Positions 51,149 through 60,876 of a stretch of DNA of 64,000 nt are shown here, in pieces (position 1 is the stretch's first letter; each line of letters starts with the position of its first letter). The translations under genes and the position numbers were made by a program. The DNA is from Mesorhizobium sp. M1E.F.Ca.ET.045.02.1.1 (GTDB lineage: Bacteria > Pseudomonadota > Alphaproteobacteria > Rhizobiales > Rhizobiaceae): assembly GCF_003952485.1 (NCBI RefSeq), contig NZ_CP034447.1:3052501-3116500 (forward strand), written 5' to 3'. Under the pieces are notes generated by a model. The model saw nothing but the letters and a program-made list of their open reading frames with translations, was not told the origin of the DNA and searched no databases.

Positions 51149-52681
51149 ATGGCGCAAGCCGCAATCGAACTCATAGGCATCAACAAGAGTTTTGGCGCGG
51201 TGCGCGCCAACCGCGACATCAACCTGGAAGTCGTGCGCGGCACCATCCACGGCATCGTCGGCGAGAACGGCGCCGGCAAGTCGACGCTGATGTCGATCCT
51301 CTATGGCTTCTACCAGGCCGACAGCGGCGAAATCCACGTCGGCGGCAAGCCGGTGTCGATCAGCACCTCCAACGACGCCATCGCGCTCGGCATCGGCATG
51401 GTGCACCAGCATTTCATGCTGGTCGACAATTTCACGGTGCTGGAGAACGTCATCCTCGGCGCCGAGAATGACGCGCTCTTGAAGAGCAGCATCGCCAAGG
51501 CGCGCTCGGAGCTCGAGCGGCTCGAGCGCGAATACGGCCTCGAGGTCGATCCCGATGCCGTCATCGAGGAACTGCCGGTCGGTCTCCAGCAGCGCGTCGA
51601 AATCCTCAAGGCGCTCTATCGCGGCGCCGAGATCCTGATCCTCGACGAGCCGACCGGGGTTCTGACGCCGGCCGAGGCCGACCACCTTTTCCGCATCCTC
51701 AAGCAATTGAAGGAGCAGGGAAAAACGGTGGTGCTGATCACCCATAAGCTGCGTGAGATCATGGCCATCACCGACACGGTGTCGGTCATGCGCCAGGGAA
51801 CCATGGTGGCCACCAGGGTGACGAAGGAAACCACGGTCGGCGAGCTGGCCGAGCTGATGGTCGGCCGGCGCGTGCTCTTGCGGGTCGAGAAGGGCCAGTC
51901 GGAGGCCGGCGCGATAAAGCTCTCGGTCAAGAACCTGACGGTCAAGGATTCGCGCGGCGTCACCATGGTCGACGACGTCTCCTTCGACGTGCGCGGCGGC
52001 GAGATCGTCGGCATCGCCGGCGTGGCCGGCAACGGCCAGTCGGAACTGCTCGAGGCGATCTCCGGTATCCGGCATGCCGTCTCGGGCGAGGTCATGCTCG
52101 AAGGCAAGCCGGTCGACCTCACCGGCAAGGCCGATCCCGGCGAATTGCGCGACCGCGGTCTCGCGCATGTGCCGGAGGATCGCCACCATGTCGGGCTGGT
52201 GCTCGCCTTCGAGGAGAACGAGAATTCGATCCTCGGCTATCACGACGACGAGCGTTATTTGAAGGGACCGTTTCTCAACGTCGATGCCATCATGGCCGAC
52301 GCGAAGGACAAGATCGAGAAATACGACATCCGTCCTGGCAATCCGCGGCTGAGGACGGCCAATTTCTCGGGCGGCAACCAGCAGAAGATCGTGCTGGCGC
52401 GGGAGATGGAGCAAGACCCCGGCGTGCTGATCGTCGGCCAGCCGACGCGCGGCGTCGATGTCGGCGCCATCGAATTCATCCATAAGCGGCTGATCGCCAT
52501 GCGCGACCAGGGCAAGGCGGTGCTGGTGGTGTCGGTCGAGCTCGACGAGATCCGCTCGCTGTCGGACCGCATCCTGGTGATGTTCGCCGGCCGCATCGTC
52601 GGCGAGCGCGGGCCGGAGGCGACCGAAGGCGAGCTTGGTCTCCTGATGGCCGGCGTCGAACACCAGGAGGCCGCCGAATGA
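51149..52681 (+). CDS. Nucleoside ABC transporter ATP-binding protein (tandem ABC)
   Basis: 510 residues with two ABC domains. Walker A GENGAGKST in the first; the second has the degenerate GVAGNGQSE. Signature ANFSGGNQQKIVLAREM in the second domain, D-loop PTRGVDVGA. Typical of the RbsA/MglA-like ATPases that serve BMP-type purine nucleoside importers. Its last 4 nt overlap the first permease. Confidence 0.93.
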   Translation: MAQAAIELIGINKSFGAVRANRDINLEVVRGTIHGIVGENGAGKSTLMSILYGFYQADSGEIHVGGKPVSISTSNDAIALGIGMVHQHFMLVDNFTVLENVILGAENDALLKSSIAKARSELERLEREYGLEVDPDAVIEELPVGLQQRVEILKALYRGAEILILDEPTGVLTPAEADHLFRILKQLKEQGKTVVLITHKLREIMAITDTVSVMRQGTMVATRVTKETTVGELAELMVGRRVLLRVEKGQSEAGAIKLSVKNLTVKDSRGVTMVDDVSFDVRGGEIVGIAGVAGNGQSELLEAISGIRHAVSGEVMLEGKPVDLTGKADPGELRDRGLAHVPEDRHHVGLVLAFEENENSILGYHDDERYLKGPFLNVDAIMADAKDKIEKYDIRPGNPRLRTANFSGGNQQKIVLAREMEQDPGVLIVGQPTRGVDVGAIEFIHKRLIAMRDQGKAVLVVSVELDEIRSLSDRILVMFAGRIVGERGPEATEGELGLLMAGVEHQEAAE

Positions 52682-53817
52682 GCACGCCCTACGCCAAGCT
52701 GCCGGCCTGGGCCGACTATGGGCTGATCCCGCTGATCAATCTCTCGGTGGCCTTCATCGTCGCCGGCTTCGTCGTCATGCTGGTCGGCGAAAATCCGTTC
52801 CGCGCCGCCGTCATCCTGGTCGAGGGCGCTTTCGGCAAGGGCACGGGCATCGCCTTCACCTTGTTCTACGCCACCACCTTCATCTTCACCGGGCTGTCGG
52901 TGGCGGTGGCGGCGCATTGCAGCCTGTTCAACATCGGCACCGAGGGCCAGGCCTATATCGGCGGCCTCGGCATCGCGCTCGTCTGCCTCAGCTTCGACAG
53001 CGTGCTGCCCTGGTGGGTGATCTTTCCGATAGCGATCGTCGCCGCGGCGGTGTTCGGCGCGCTCTGGGGCTTCATCCCCGCCTATCTGCAGGCCAAGCGC
53101 GGCTCGCACATCGTCATCACCACCATCATGTTCAACTTCATCGCCGCCTCGGTGATGGTCTATCTGCTGGTCGGTCCGCTGAAGCCGGCCGGATCGCAGG
53201 CGCCGCAGACACGCAATTTCCTCGCCGGCGCGGAATTGCCGAAGCTCAACTGGATCATCGAATTGTTCGGCGCCAAGATCCGCTCGGCGCCGCTCAACAT
53301 CTGCTTCCTGCTGGCGCTGGTGATGGCGTTCCTGGTCTGGCTGCTGATCTGGCGCACCAAGCTCGGTTACGAGATGCGCACCTATGGCCATAGCCCGAAG
53401 GCTGCGCGCTATGCCGGTATTTCGGAAACCCGCATCATCCTCACCGCGATGATGATCTCGGGCGCGCTGGCCGGCATGATGGCGCTCAACCCGGTGATGG
53501 GCGACCAGCACAATGTCGCCATCGATTTCGTCTCGGGCGCCGGCTATGTCGGCATCGCCGTGGCGCTGATGGGCAGGCTGCATCCGGTCGGCATCGTGCT
53601 GGCGGCGATCCTGTTCGGCATGCTTTACCAGGGCGGTGCCGAACTTGCCTTCGAGATGCCGGCGATCAGCCGCGACATGATCGTCATCATCCAGGGCCTG
53701 GTCATCCTCTTTGCCGGGGCGCTGGAGCATATGTTCAGGCCGTATATCCAGACGCTGTTCGCCTCGTTCAGCCCGAAAGCTGTCGGCATCGAAGCGGTCA
53801 AGGGGAAGGGGGCCTGA
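52678..53817 (+). CDS. Nucleoside ABC transporter permease 1
   Basis: 379 residues, about 9-10 membrane helices, with the BPD_transp_2 pattern (LFNIGTEGQAYIGGLGIALV, GYEMRTYGHSPKAARYAGIS, FVSGAGYVGIAVALMGRLHP). It pairs with the next gene to form the membrane channel. Confidence 0.93.
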   Translation: MSTPYAKLPAWADYGLIPLINLSVAFIVAGFVVMLVGENPFRAAVILVEGAFGKGTGIAFTLFYATTFIFTGLSVAVAAHCSLFNIGTEGQAYIGGLGIALVCLSFDSVLPWWVIFPIAIVAAAVFGALWGFIPAYLQAKRGSHIVITTIMFNFIAASVMVYLLVGPLKPAGSQAPQTRNFLAGAELPKLNWIIELFGAKIRSAPLNICFLLALVMAFLVWLLIWRTKLGYEMRTYGHSPKAARYAGISETRIILTAMMISGALAGMMALNPVMGDQHNVAIDFVSGAGYVGIAVALMGRLHPVGIVLAAILFGMLYQGGAELAFEMPAISRDMIVIIQGLVILFAGALEHMFRPYIQTLFASFSPKAVGIEAVKGKGA

Positions 53818-53818
53818 G

Positions 53819-54790
53819 ATGGACAGTTTCGCCGCCATCGTCCAGGTGCTGGACTCGACCATCCGACTGTCGGTGCCGCTGCTGCTTGCCTGCCTCGCCG
53901 GCCTTTATTCCGAGCGCGCCGGCATCTTCGACATCGGCCTCGAAGGCAAGATGCTGGTCGGCGCCTTCGCCGGCGCAGCCGCGGCCTCGGTCTTCCATTC
54001 CGCCTTGATCGGCCTCGGCATGGCCATCCTGATCTCGGTCGCCTTCGCCATGGTGCACGGCTTCGCCTCGATCACGCATCGCGGCAACCAGATCGTCTCC
54101 GGCGTCGCCATCAATTTCGTTGCCGCCGGCTCGACCATCATCCTCGGCCAGGCCTGGTTCCAGCAGGGCGGACGCACGCCGGCGCTGCAGCCGGGCGAGC
54201 GGTTCGAGGCGATCGTTTGGCCCGGCGCCGAAGCCGTCCGTGACGTGCCGATCCTCGGGCCGATCTATGCCGAGCTGATCTCGGGTCATTCGATCCTGGT
54301 CTACTTCGCCTTCGCGATGGTGCCGTTCACCTGGTGGGTGCTGTTCCGCACCCGTTTCGGCCTCAGGATGCGCGCGGTCGGCGAGAACCCGGCCGCCGTC
54401 GACACCGCCGGCATCTCGGTCGCCTGGCTGCGCTACCGGGCGCTGATCTGCACCGGCGTGCTTACCGGCGTCGCCGGCGCCTATCTGTCGATGGTGCAGA
54501 ATGGCGGCTTCGTGAAGGACATGACGGCGGGCAAGGGCTACATTGCGCTCGCCGCGCTGATCTTCGCCAAATGGAAGCCGGTCAACGCCATGTTCGCCTG
54601 CCTGCTGTTCGGCTTCCTCGACGCGCTGTCGATCCGCCTGCAAGGCACGGCGCTGCCGGTCATCGGCAAGGTACCGGTGCAGTTCATGCAGGCATTGCCC
54701 TATGTGCTCACCGTCATCCTGCTCGCCGGCTTCATCGGCAAGGCGATCCCGCCGCGCGCCGGCGGCGTGCCCTACGTCAAGGAACGCTGA
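53819..54790 (+). CDS. Nucleoside ABC transporter permease 2
   Basis: 323 residues. BPD_transp_2 family: FDIGLEGKMLVGAFAGAAAA, FGLRMRAVGENPAAVDTAGIS, GKGYIALAALIFAKWKP. The ATG at 53819 lies 1 nt after the previous stop; a longer frame overlapping the first permease is rejected. Confidence 0.93.
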   Translation: MDSFAAIVQVLDSTIRLSVPLLLACLAGLYSERAGIFDIGLEGKMLVGAFAGAAAASVFHSALIGLGMAILISVAFAMVHGFASITHRGNQIVSGVAINFVAAGSTIILGQAWFQQGGRTPALQPGERFEAIVWPGAEAVRDVPILGPIYAELISGHSILVYFAFAMVPFTWWVLFRTRFGLRMRAVGENPAAVDTAGISVAWLRYRALICTGVLTGVAGAYLSMVQNGGFVKDMTAGKGYIALAALIFAKWKPVNAMFACLLFGFLDALSIRLQGTALPVIGKVPVQFMQALPYVLTVILLAGFIGKAIPPRAGGVPYVKER

Positions 54791-54864
54791 GATCGCGACG
54801 ACACGAACGGCCCCGCCTCGGTGGCAATCGGCTTTTGGACAAGATCGTGGGAGAGAAGACCTGA

Positions 54865-55257
54865 ATGTCGCATGATCTGTTCGAGGCGGCGAAGGCCGCG
54901 ATGGCGAAGGCCTATGCGCCCTATTCCAAGTTTCCGGTGGGCGCGGCGCTGCGCACCGAGGACGGGCGCATCTTTGCCGGCGCCAACATCGAGGTGGCGT
55001 CCTATCCCGAAGGCTGGTGCGCCGAGACCACGGCGCTCGGCCACTACATCATGGGTGGCGGCGGCAAGATCACCGAGATCGCGGTGATTGCCGAGCGCAT
55101 GGCCAGATGCACGCCCTGCGGCGGCTGCCGGCAGCGGCTGGCGGAGTTCTGCCGGCCGGAGACCAAGCTCTATCTCTGCGACAATACCGGCGTGGTCGAA
55201 ACAGTCACCATGGGCGATATGCTGCCTTACGGCTTCAGGGGCGACATTTTGAAATGA
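54865..55257 (+). CDS. cdd: Cytidine deaminase
   Basis: 130 residues. Motif APYSKFPVGAALRTEDG, then GWCAETTALGHYI where the catalytic C-A-E is present, and the zinc Cys pair PCGGCRQRL. It deaminates cytidine to uridine in nucleoside salvage. The Cys-Cys-Cys zinc set fits the homotetrameric type. Cotranscribed with the permeases by position. Confidence 0.93.
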   Translation: MSHDLFEAAKAAMAKAYAPYSKFPVGAALRTEDGRIFAGANIEVASYPEGWCAETTALGHYIMGGGGKITEIAVIAERMARCTPCGGCRQRLAEFCRPETKLYLCDNTGVVETVTMGDMLPYGFRGDILK

Positions 55258-55270
55258 AGAGCGGCTTGAA

Positions 55271-56077
55271 ATGAAGGAAGCACTGGATCATCTGGTCGAG
55301 AAGCTCGACGGGCTGGCGCCGACCGCGGCCCTTGTCTTGGGTTCCGGCCTGGGTGGACTGGTCGACCAGGTCGAGGATGCGCGGCGTATCTCTTATGCCG
55401 AGCTGCCCGGCTTCCCGCGAAGCGGTGTCTCCGGCCATGCCGGCGAGGTGGTGGCCGGGTATTTCGCCGGCACGCCCGTGCTGATGCTGTCCGGCCGCGC
55501 CCACTACTACGAGCACGGCAACGCCGCCGCGATGCGCCCGGCGCTGGAGGCGCTTGCCGGCATCGGCATCTCGCATCTCATTCTCACCAACGCCGCCGGC
55601 TCCGTCGAGCCCGACATGGGGCCGGGTTCAGTGATGCTGATCACCGACCACATCAATTTTTCCGGTTCCAATCCGCTGATCGGTGAGCCGAGCGACCGCC
55701 GCTTCGTCGGCCTCACCGAGGCCTATGATGCCGGTCTGCGCAAGGCGATCGAGAAGGCGGCCAAGGCAACCGGCACCGCGCTGCACCAGGGCGTCTACAT
55801 GTGGTTCTCGGGACCATGTTTCGAGACGCCGGCCGAGATCCGCATGGCGCGCATCATGGGCGCCAACGCCGTCGGCATGTCGACCGTGCCGGAAGTCATC
55901 CTCGCCCGCTTCCTCGGCCTCAAGGTCGCCGCCTGCTCGGTCATCACCAACCTGGCGGCCGGCATGACCGGAGCCGAGCTCTCGCACCAGGAAACCAAGG
56001 ACATGGCGCCGATCGGCGGCGCGCGGCTGGCGACGATCCTGCGGCGTGTCTTCCAGGAAGGTTTGCCGGAAAGCTGA
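55271..56077 (+). CDS. Purine-nucleoside phosphorylase
   Basis: 268 residues, PNP/MTAP family: [15 protein letters not shown], phosphate site [37 protein letters not shown], and [16 protein letters not shown]. It splits purine nucleosides with phosphate. Its stop overlaps the deoA start by 1 nt. Confidence 0.93.
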   Translation: MKEALDHLVEKLDGLAPTAALVLGSGLGGLVDQVEDARRISYAELPGFPRSGVSGHAGEVVAGYFAGTPVLMLSGRAHYYEHGNAAAMRPALEALAGIGISHLILTNAAGSVEPDMGPGSVMLITDHINFSGSNPLIGEPSDRRFVGLTEAYDAGLRKAIEKAAKATGTALHQGVYMWFSGPCFETPAEIRMARIMGANAVGMSTVPEVILARFLGLKVAACSVITNLAAGMTGAELSHQETKDMAPIGGARLATILRRVFQEGLPES

Positions 56078-57393
56078 TGCTCCCCCAGGAAATCATCCGC
56101 CGCAAGCGCGACGGCCACAGGCTCTCGGCGTCCGAGATCGCGACCTTCATCGAGGGGATAACGGCCGGCACCCTCTCGGAGGGACAGATCGGCGCCTTTG
56201 CCATGGCCGTGTTCCTCAAAGGCATGAGCCGTGAGGAGGCGGTGGCGCTGACGATTGCCATGCGCGATTCCGGCGACGTGCTCGACTGGTCCGACCTGCC
56301 GGGCCCGGTCACCGACAAGCATTCGACCGGCGGCGTCGGCGACAATGTCTCGCTGATGCTGGCGCCGATCGTCGCCGCCTGCGGCGCCTATGTGCCGATG
56401 ATCTCCGGCCGCGGCCTTGGCCATACCGGCGGCACGCTCGACAAGATGGACGCCATTCCCGGCTATACCAGCCAGCCGGATGTGGCGCGCTTCCGCAAAA
56501 CGGTGCTGGAAACCGGCTGCGCCATTATCGGCCAGACCGCCGATCTCGCGCCGGCCGACCGCCGGCTCTACGCGATCCGCGACGTGACCGGCACGGTGGA
56601 GTCGGTGCCGTTGATCACCGCCTCGATCCTGTCGAAAAAGCTCGCCGCCGGGCTCGGCTCGCTGGTGCTCGACGTCAAGGTCGGCAACGGCGCCTTCATG
56701 GAGAAATCGCGCGATGCGGTCGCGTTGGCGAACAGCCTGGTCGAAGTCGCCAATGGCGCGGGCCTGAAGGCCTCGGCGCTGGTGACCGGCATGAACGAGC
56801 CGCTGGCCTCGGCCGCCGGCAATGCGGTCGAGGTGAAGAACGCGGTCGATTTCCTCACCGGCCGGGTCCGCGACCGCCGGCTGGAGGACGTGACGCTGGC
56901 GCTGGCCGCCGAAATGCTGCAGTCGGCGGGGATTGTGTCGTCGAACCAGGACGGGATCAGGCGCGCCGCCGAGACGCTTGCCGGCGGCCGCGCGGCGGCG
57001 GTCTTCGCGCGTATGGTGACGACGCTCGGCGGTCCCGCCGACTTCGTCGAGAACCCGGAAAAATATCTCCCCGAAGCGGCGGTGGAATTGGCGGTTGAAG
57101 CGGTGGAGGACGGCTTCGTCACCGGCATCGCGACGCGCGACATCGGGCTCGCCGTCGTCGCGCTGGGCGGCGGGCGTACCCGTCCGGACGACAGGATCGA
57201 TCACGCCGTCGGCCTCACCAGGCTGCTGCCGGTGGGCGGGGAAGTGCGGGCGGGCGAGGCGCTGGCACTGGTTCATGCGCGGACCGAGGCGGATGCCGAG
57301 GCTGCCGCCGCAGCGGTGCGCTCCGCCTATACGATCGGCGCCTCGAAGCCGTCCGCCGAAAAGACGGTGCTCAGGCGGATCCTGCCGCTATAA
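56077..57393 (+). CDS. deoA: Thymidine phosphorylase
   Basis: 438 residues. Motifs [43 protein letters not shown], and KVGNGAFME, all typical of pyrimidine-nucleoside phosphorylases. ATG 56077 overlaps the PNP stop (TGATG). A longer frame starting within PNP is a shadow. Confidence 0.94.
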   Translation: MLPQEIIRRKRDGHRLSASEIATFIEGITAGTLSEGQIGAFAMAVFLKGMSREEAVALTIAMRDSGDVLDWSDLPGPVTDKHSTGGVGDNVSLMLAPIVAACGAYVPMISGRGLGHTGGTLDKMDAIPGYTSQPDVARFRKTVLETGCAIIGQTADLAPADRRLYAIRDVTGTVESVPLITASILSKKLAAGLGSLVLDVKVGNGAFMEKSRDAVALANSLVEVANGAGLKASALVTGMNEPLASAAGNAVEVKNAVDFLTGRVRDRRLEDVTLALAAEMLQSAGIVSSNQDGIRRAAETLAGGRAAAVFARMVTTLGGPADFVENPEKYLPEAAVELAVEAVEDGFVTGIATRDIGLAVVALGGGRTRPDDRIDHAVGLTRLLPVGGEVRAGEALALVHARTEADAEAAAAAVRSAYTIGASKPSAEKTVLRRILPL

Positions 57394-57395
57394 CT

Positions 57396-57476
57396 ATTTG
57401 TCTACACAATTCCGGACGGAAGGCTACGGCGAAGGCGCCGAGCCTGACCGTTACACATTTTTCCTGGAATTGCTTC
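57396..57476 (-). repeat. Dispersed palindromic repeat, copy 4 (diverged)
   Basis: CACAATTCCGGACGGAAGGC and TTTTTCCTGGAATTGCTTC are the paired ends, with a diverged middle. It lies between convergent deoA and the protease gene, where it could act as a terminator hairpin. Confidence 0.72.
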
Positions 57477-57485
57477 AGGCCAGAT

Positions 57486-58052
57486 CTACTGCACGAGCAG
57501 CAGCGCGCCGTTCTGGACCTCGTATTTCTGCAGCCGCTGCAGGAAGCTCATGCCGATCAGGTTGGTTTGCAGCGCCCGGTCGTCGAGAACGACCGCCTGG
57601 ACATTGTCGATGGAGATCTTGCCGATCTGCAGGCGCTCGACGGTCACCACGGCCGCCTTGATGGCGCCGTTTGCCGTGTTCACCTGTTGATTGAAATCCG
57701 ACTGGTTGAGCGAAATGCCGATCCTGCGCGCCGTCGATGTGTTGATGGCGACCAGCGTCGCGCCGGTGTCGATCATGCCGTCGATCTGGCGGCCGTTGAG
57801 CTTGAAGGCGGAGGTGAAATGACCACGTTCATCCGCATTGACCAGCACCTGGCGGCCAAGCGGCGTCGGCGCCGCCGGCCTGGCTGGAACCGAGGCGAGA
57901 TTGACGCTGGGCTGAGCCTCCGGCGCCGCCGGTTTGGGCGCGACCGCCGATTTCAGCAGGCTTTCGACCGCCTGCGGGTTCGATTGGTAGAGGATCGGGA
58001 TCGATGCCGAGGTTCCGGCAAAGACGCCAAGAATGACAAGCTTGCGCAGCAT
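57486..58052 (-). CDS. Retropepsin-like aspartyl protease (TIGR02281 type)
   Basis: 188 residues: an N-terminal anchor (about 4-20), a Pro/Ala-rich linker, and a clan AA domain with active site GMIDTGATLVAIN and a later NLIGMSFLQRL. Likely periplasmic and dimeric. The substrate is unknown. Confidence 0.88.
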   Translation of the reverse strand: MLRKLVILGVFAGTSASIPILYQSNPQAVESLLKSAVAPKPAAPEAQPSVNLASVPARPAAPTPLGRQVLVNADERGHFTSAFKLNGRQIDGMIDTGATLVAINTSTARRIGISLNQSDFNQQVNTANGAIKAAVVTVERLQIGKISIDNVQAVVLDDRALQTNLIGMSFLQRLQKYEVQNGALLLVQ

Positions 58053-58159
58053 GGATCGACCTTCGTGAAGGCCGCATCCTTAAGCCGGCATGGTGTTTTC
58101 AGATTTAACGCGCGATGGAACCGTGATCTTTGCGTAAACGAGCGGTTAAGAAAAGGCGC

Positions 58160-58789
58160 TCACTTGGTTCCGTACATACGGTCGCCGGCATCGCCGAGGC
58201 CCGGCATGATGTAGCCCTTGTCGTTCAATTGGCGGTCGATCGAAGCGGTGAAGATCGGGACGTCCGGATGCGCCTTGGTGAAGCGTTCGATGCCCTCCGG
58301 CGCGGCCAGCAAGCAGAGGAAGCGGATGTTGGTGGCGCCGCGCCCCTTCAGCTTGTCGATCGCCGCAATCGCGGAATTGGCGGTCGCCAGCATCGGATCG
58401 ACGACGATCACCAGCCGATCGGCGAGGTCGCTCGGCGCCTTGAAGAAATATTCGATCGCCTCGAGCGTCTCGTGGTCGCGGTAGAGGCCGATATGGGCGA
58501 CGCGCGCCGCCGGCACCAGGTCGAGCAGGCCTTCGAGCAGGCCATTGCCGGCACGCAGCACGGAGGCGAAGACCAGCTTCTTGCCCTCCAGCGTCGGCGC
58601 TTCCATCTCCTCGATCGGGGTCTCGATGGTGGTGGTGGTGAGCTCAAGGTTGCGCGTGACCTCGTAGCCCAGAAGCAGCGAGATCTCGCGCAGCAGCCGC
58701 CGGAAACCGGCCGTCGAGGTCTCCTTCTTGCGCATGATGGTCAGCTTGTGCTGGACAAGGGGATGGTCGACGACGGTGACGCCCTGCAT
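58160..58789 (-). CDS. upp: Uracil phosphoribosyltransferase
   Basis: 209 residues. [20 protein letters not shown] at the start, [14 protein letters not shown], and the PRPP site [16 protein letters not shown]; the end [14 protein letters not shown] is diagnostic. It makes UMP from uracil and PRPP. The start 58789 is chosen because a longer upstream frame runs into a repeat. Confidence 0.96.
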   Translation of the reverse strand: MQGVTVVDHPLVQHKLTIMRKKETSTAGFRRLLREISLLLGYEVTRNLELTTTTIETPIEEMEAPTLEGKKLVFASVLRAGNGLLEGLLDLVPAARVAHIGLYRDHETLEAIEYFFKAPSDLADRLVIVVDPMLATANSAIAAIDKLKGRGATNIRFLCLLAAPEGIERFTKAHPDVPIFTASIDRQLNDKGYIMPGLGDAGDRMYGTK

Positions 58790-58810
58790 GATGTGCTCCG
58801 ACTGGTTCGC

Positions 58811-58940
58811 AGTGGGTAGTGAATAGTGAGTAGTGAATAGTGAGCCGATTTGCGAGTCCCTGACTGAGGGAAAGCGCCAGCCTTCAACCGCGCGATGCGC
58901 CCACGGCCAAATCAATCACTACTGACTACTCACTATTCCC
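58811..58940. repeat. Element with terminal inverted AGTGAATAGTGAG repeats, about 130 bp
   Basis: The left end has two tandem TAGTGAATAGTGAG units (58817-58844). The right end has CACTACTGACTACTCACTAT (from 58918), a near reverse complement. The 73-nt middle shows no coding. It fills most of the gap between add and upp and looks like a small non-autonomous element. Confidence 0.65.
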
Positions 58941-58943
58941 TTC

Positions 58944-59918
58944 TCACCGCACCTTCACGTCCAACCGGCCTAGCAGCATCGCTTTGGTCTTCCGGTCGAC
59001 GAAGGCCGCCTCTATGGCCGTCCTGGTCACGGCGGTGAGCGCCTTGTCGTCCATCGCGAAATGCTCGGCGGCGATATCGTATTCGCGCTTCAGGGAGGTC
59101 CAGAAATAGGGCGGGTCGTCGGAGTTGAGCGTCACCTTGCAGCCGGCGGCGCGCAGCGCCGGGAAGGGATGCTCGGCGAAGCTTGCGAAAACCTTGAGCG
59201 CGATGTTGGAGCCGGGGCAGCATTCCAGCACCACGCCCTGATCGGCGATACGGCGGACGAGGTCCGGATTCTCGATGGCGCGCACGCCATGGCCGATGCG
59301 CGATGGGCGGATGTGGTCCAGCGCTGCCTTGACACTTTCCCATCCCATCAACTCTCCGGCGTGGATGGTGACGCCGAGGCCTGCCTCGCGCGCGATCTCG
59401 AATGCCCGCACATAATCCTCGAAATCGCCGATCCGCTCATCGCCGGCAACGCCAAAACCGGTCACCAGGGGATGGCCGCAGCGGGCCGCGAAGCGCGCCG
59501 CCTGCTCGATCGCCTCGACGCCGGCATGGCGCACGCCGGTGACGATCATGCGCCCCTCGATGCCCGTCCTGGCCTTGGCGCGGGCCATGCCTTCGCCGAG
59601 CGCGTCCGTATAGGCCTTGGGCGAGAGACCGGCCTTCCTGGCATGGTCCGGCGAGGTGAAGATCTCCGAATAGATCGCGCCGTCGCGGGCGAGACTGGTG
59701 AGGTAGTGGTCGGTCAGACGGGCATAGTCCTCCTCCGTGCGAAACAGGTCGGAGGCAAAGTCGTAGGCCGCGAGGAAGGAGGTGAAATCATGCCAGACGA
59801 AGGAGCCGTTCTGGATATAGGGCGAGGGGTCCTTGCCGTATTTGCGGGCCTGGCCGACGACAATGTCGGGCGCCGCTGCCCCTTCGATGTGGCAGTGCAA
59901 TTCGGCTTTCAAAATCAT
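58944..59918 (-). CDS. add: Adenosine deaminase
   Basis: 324 residues. Metal ligands H-x-H in AELHCHIEG, catalytic region TIHAGELMGW, IGHGVRAIE, and LNSDDPPYF. It converts adenosine to inosine, which fits with the PNP and the transporter. MILKAELHCH at 59918 is the chosen start; a longer frame to 60044 is unlikely. Confidence 0.94.
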   Translation of the reverse strand: MILKAELHCHIEGAAAPDIVVGQARKYGKDPSPYIQNGSFVWHDFTSFLAAYDFASDLFRTEEDYARLTDHYLTSLARDGAIYSEIFTSPDHARKAGLSPKAYTDALGEGMARAKARTGIEGRMIVTGVRHAGVEAIEQAARFAARCGHPLVTGFGVAGDERIGDFEDYVRAFEIAREAGLGVTIHAGELMGWESVKAALDHIRPSRIGHGVRAIENPDLVRRIADQGVVLECCPGSNIALKVFASFAEHPFPALRAAGCKVTLNSDDPPYFWTSLKREYDIAAEHFAMDDKALTAVTRTAIEAAFVDRKTKAMLLGRLDVKVR

Positions 59919-60086
59919 GCGGCCATCCCGTCCGGTATTCTGTCCTCGCGCCGATTCCGAGCGGAAAATCATGCGAAATCCTGCCCGAACCCGTTTTGAA
60001 GGCGCGGCCGAAAACCGCGCCTCGGACAATAGCGCCGGCCCCATCGATCGGCTATGGTCCCGCCGGTTTTATGGCGGATCAAAATA

Positions 60087-60863
60087 ATGTCAGTTGAGAG
60101 AACCACGGCCGCGGGTGGCATGGAAACTTCCTATGGTTTCAGGAAGGTGGGCGCAGGCGACAAGCAGTCCCTCGTCAACGATGTCTTCCATAAGGTGGCC
60201 AATCGATACGACCTCATGAACGATCTCATGTCGGGCGGGTTGCACCGGCTGTGGAAGGACGCGATGGTCGCGTGGCTCAATCCGCCCAAGCGTCCGGGCT
60301 GGAAGGTGCTCGACGTCGCCGGCGGCACGGGCGACATCGCCTTCCGCATCATCGAGGCAAGCCAGCGCCAGGCGCACGCCACGGTGCTCGACATCAACGG
60401 CTCGATGCTCGAAGTCGGCCGCGACAGGGCCGATAAGAAAGGCCTCTCGGAAAATACCGTTTTCGTCGAGGCCAATGCCGAGGCGCTGCCCTTCGAGGAC
60501 GAAACGTTCGACGCCTATACGATCGCGTTCGGCATCCGCAACGTGCCGCGCATCGATGTGGCGCTGAGCGAAGCCTTCCGCGTGCTGAAGCGCGGCGGGC
60601 GCTTGCTTTGCCTGGAGTTTTCCGAGGTCGACATGCCGCTGCTCGACAAGGTCTACGAGGCCTGGTCCTTCAACGCGATCCCGAAAATCGGCAAGGCGGT
60701 GACAGGCGATGGTGAACCCTATTCCTACCTGGTCGAATCGATCCGCAAGTTCCCCAACCAGGCGAATTTTGCTTCCATGATCACCCGCGCGGGCTTCGAC
60801 CGCGTCACTTTCCGCAACTATTCCGGCGGCATCGCCGCGCTTCATTCGGGCTGGAAGCTTTGA
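60087..60863 (+). CDS. ubiE: Ubiquinone/menaquinone C-methyltransferase
   Basis: 258 residues. SAM motif [15 protein letters not shown], the signature [25 protein letters not shown], and C-terminal [15 protein letters not shown]. It methylates the benzoquinol ring in ubiquinone synthesis. Followed by ubiB after 13 nt. Confidence 0.97.
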   Translation: MSVERTTAAGGMETSYGFRKVGAGDKQSLVNDVFHKVANRYDLMNDLMSGGLHRLWKDAMVAWLNPPKRPGWKVLDVAGGTGDIAFRIIEASQRQAHATVLDINGSMLEVGRDRADKKGLSENTVFVEANAEALPFEDETFDAYTIAFGIRNVPRIDVALSEAFRVLKRGGRLLCLEFSEVDMPLLDKVYEAWSFNAIPKIGKAVTGDGEPYSYLVESIRKFPNQANFASMITRAGFDRVTFRNYSGGIAALHSGWKL

Positions 60864-60876
60864 GGCAAGCGCAGCG

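Noticed and set aside
51101..53862. Two 520-535-codon minus-strand frames opposite the nucleoside ABC genes
   Set aside because: Composition dominated by His/Asp/Arg/Gln; shadows of strongly biased codon use on the plus strand.
55795..57276. 493-codon frame opposite deoA
   Set aside because: Antisense shadow; deoA motifs on the plus strand are decisive.
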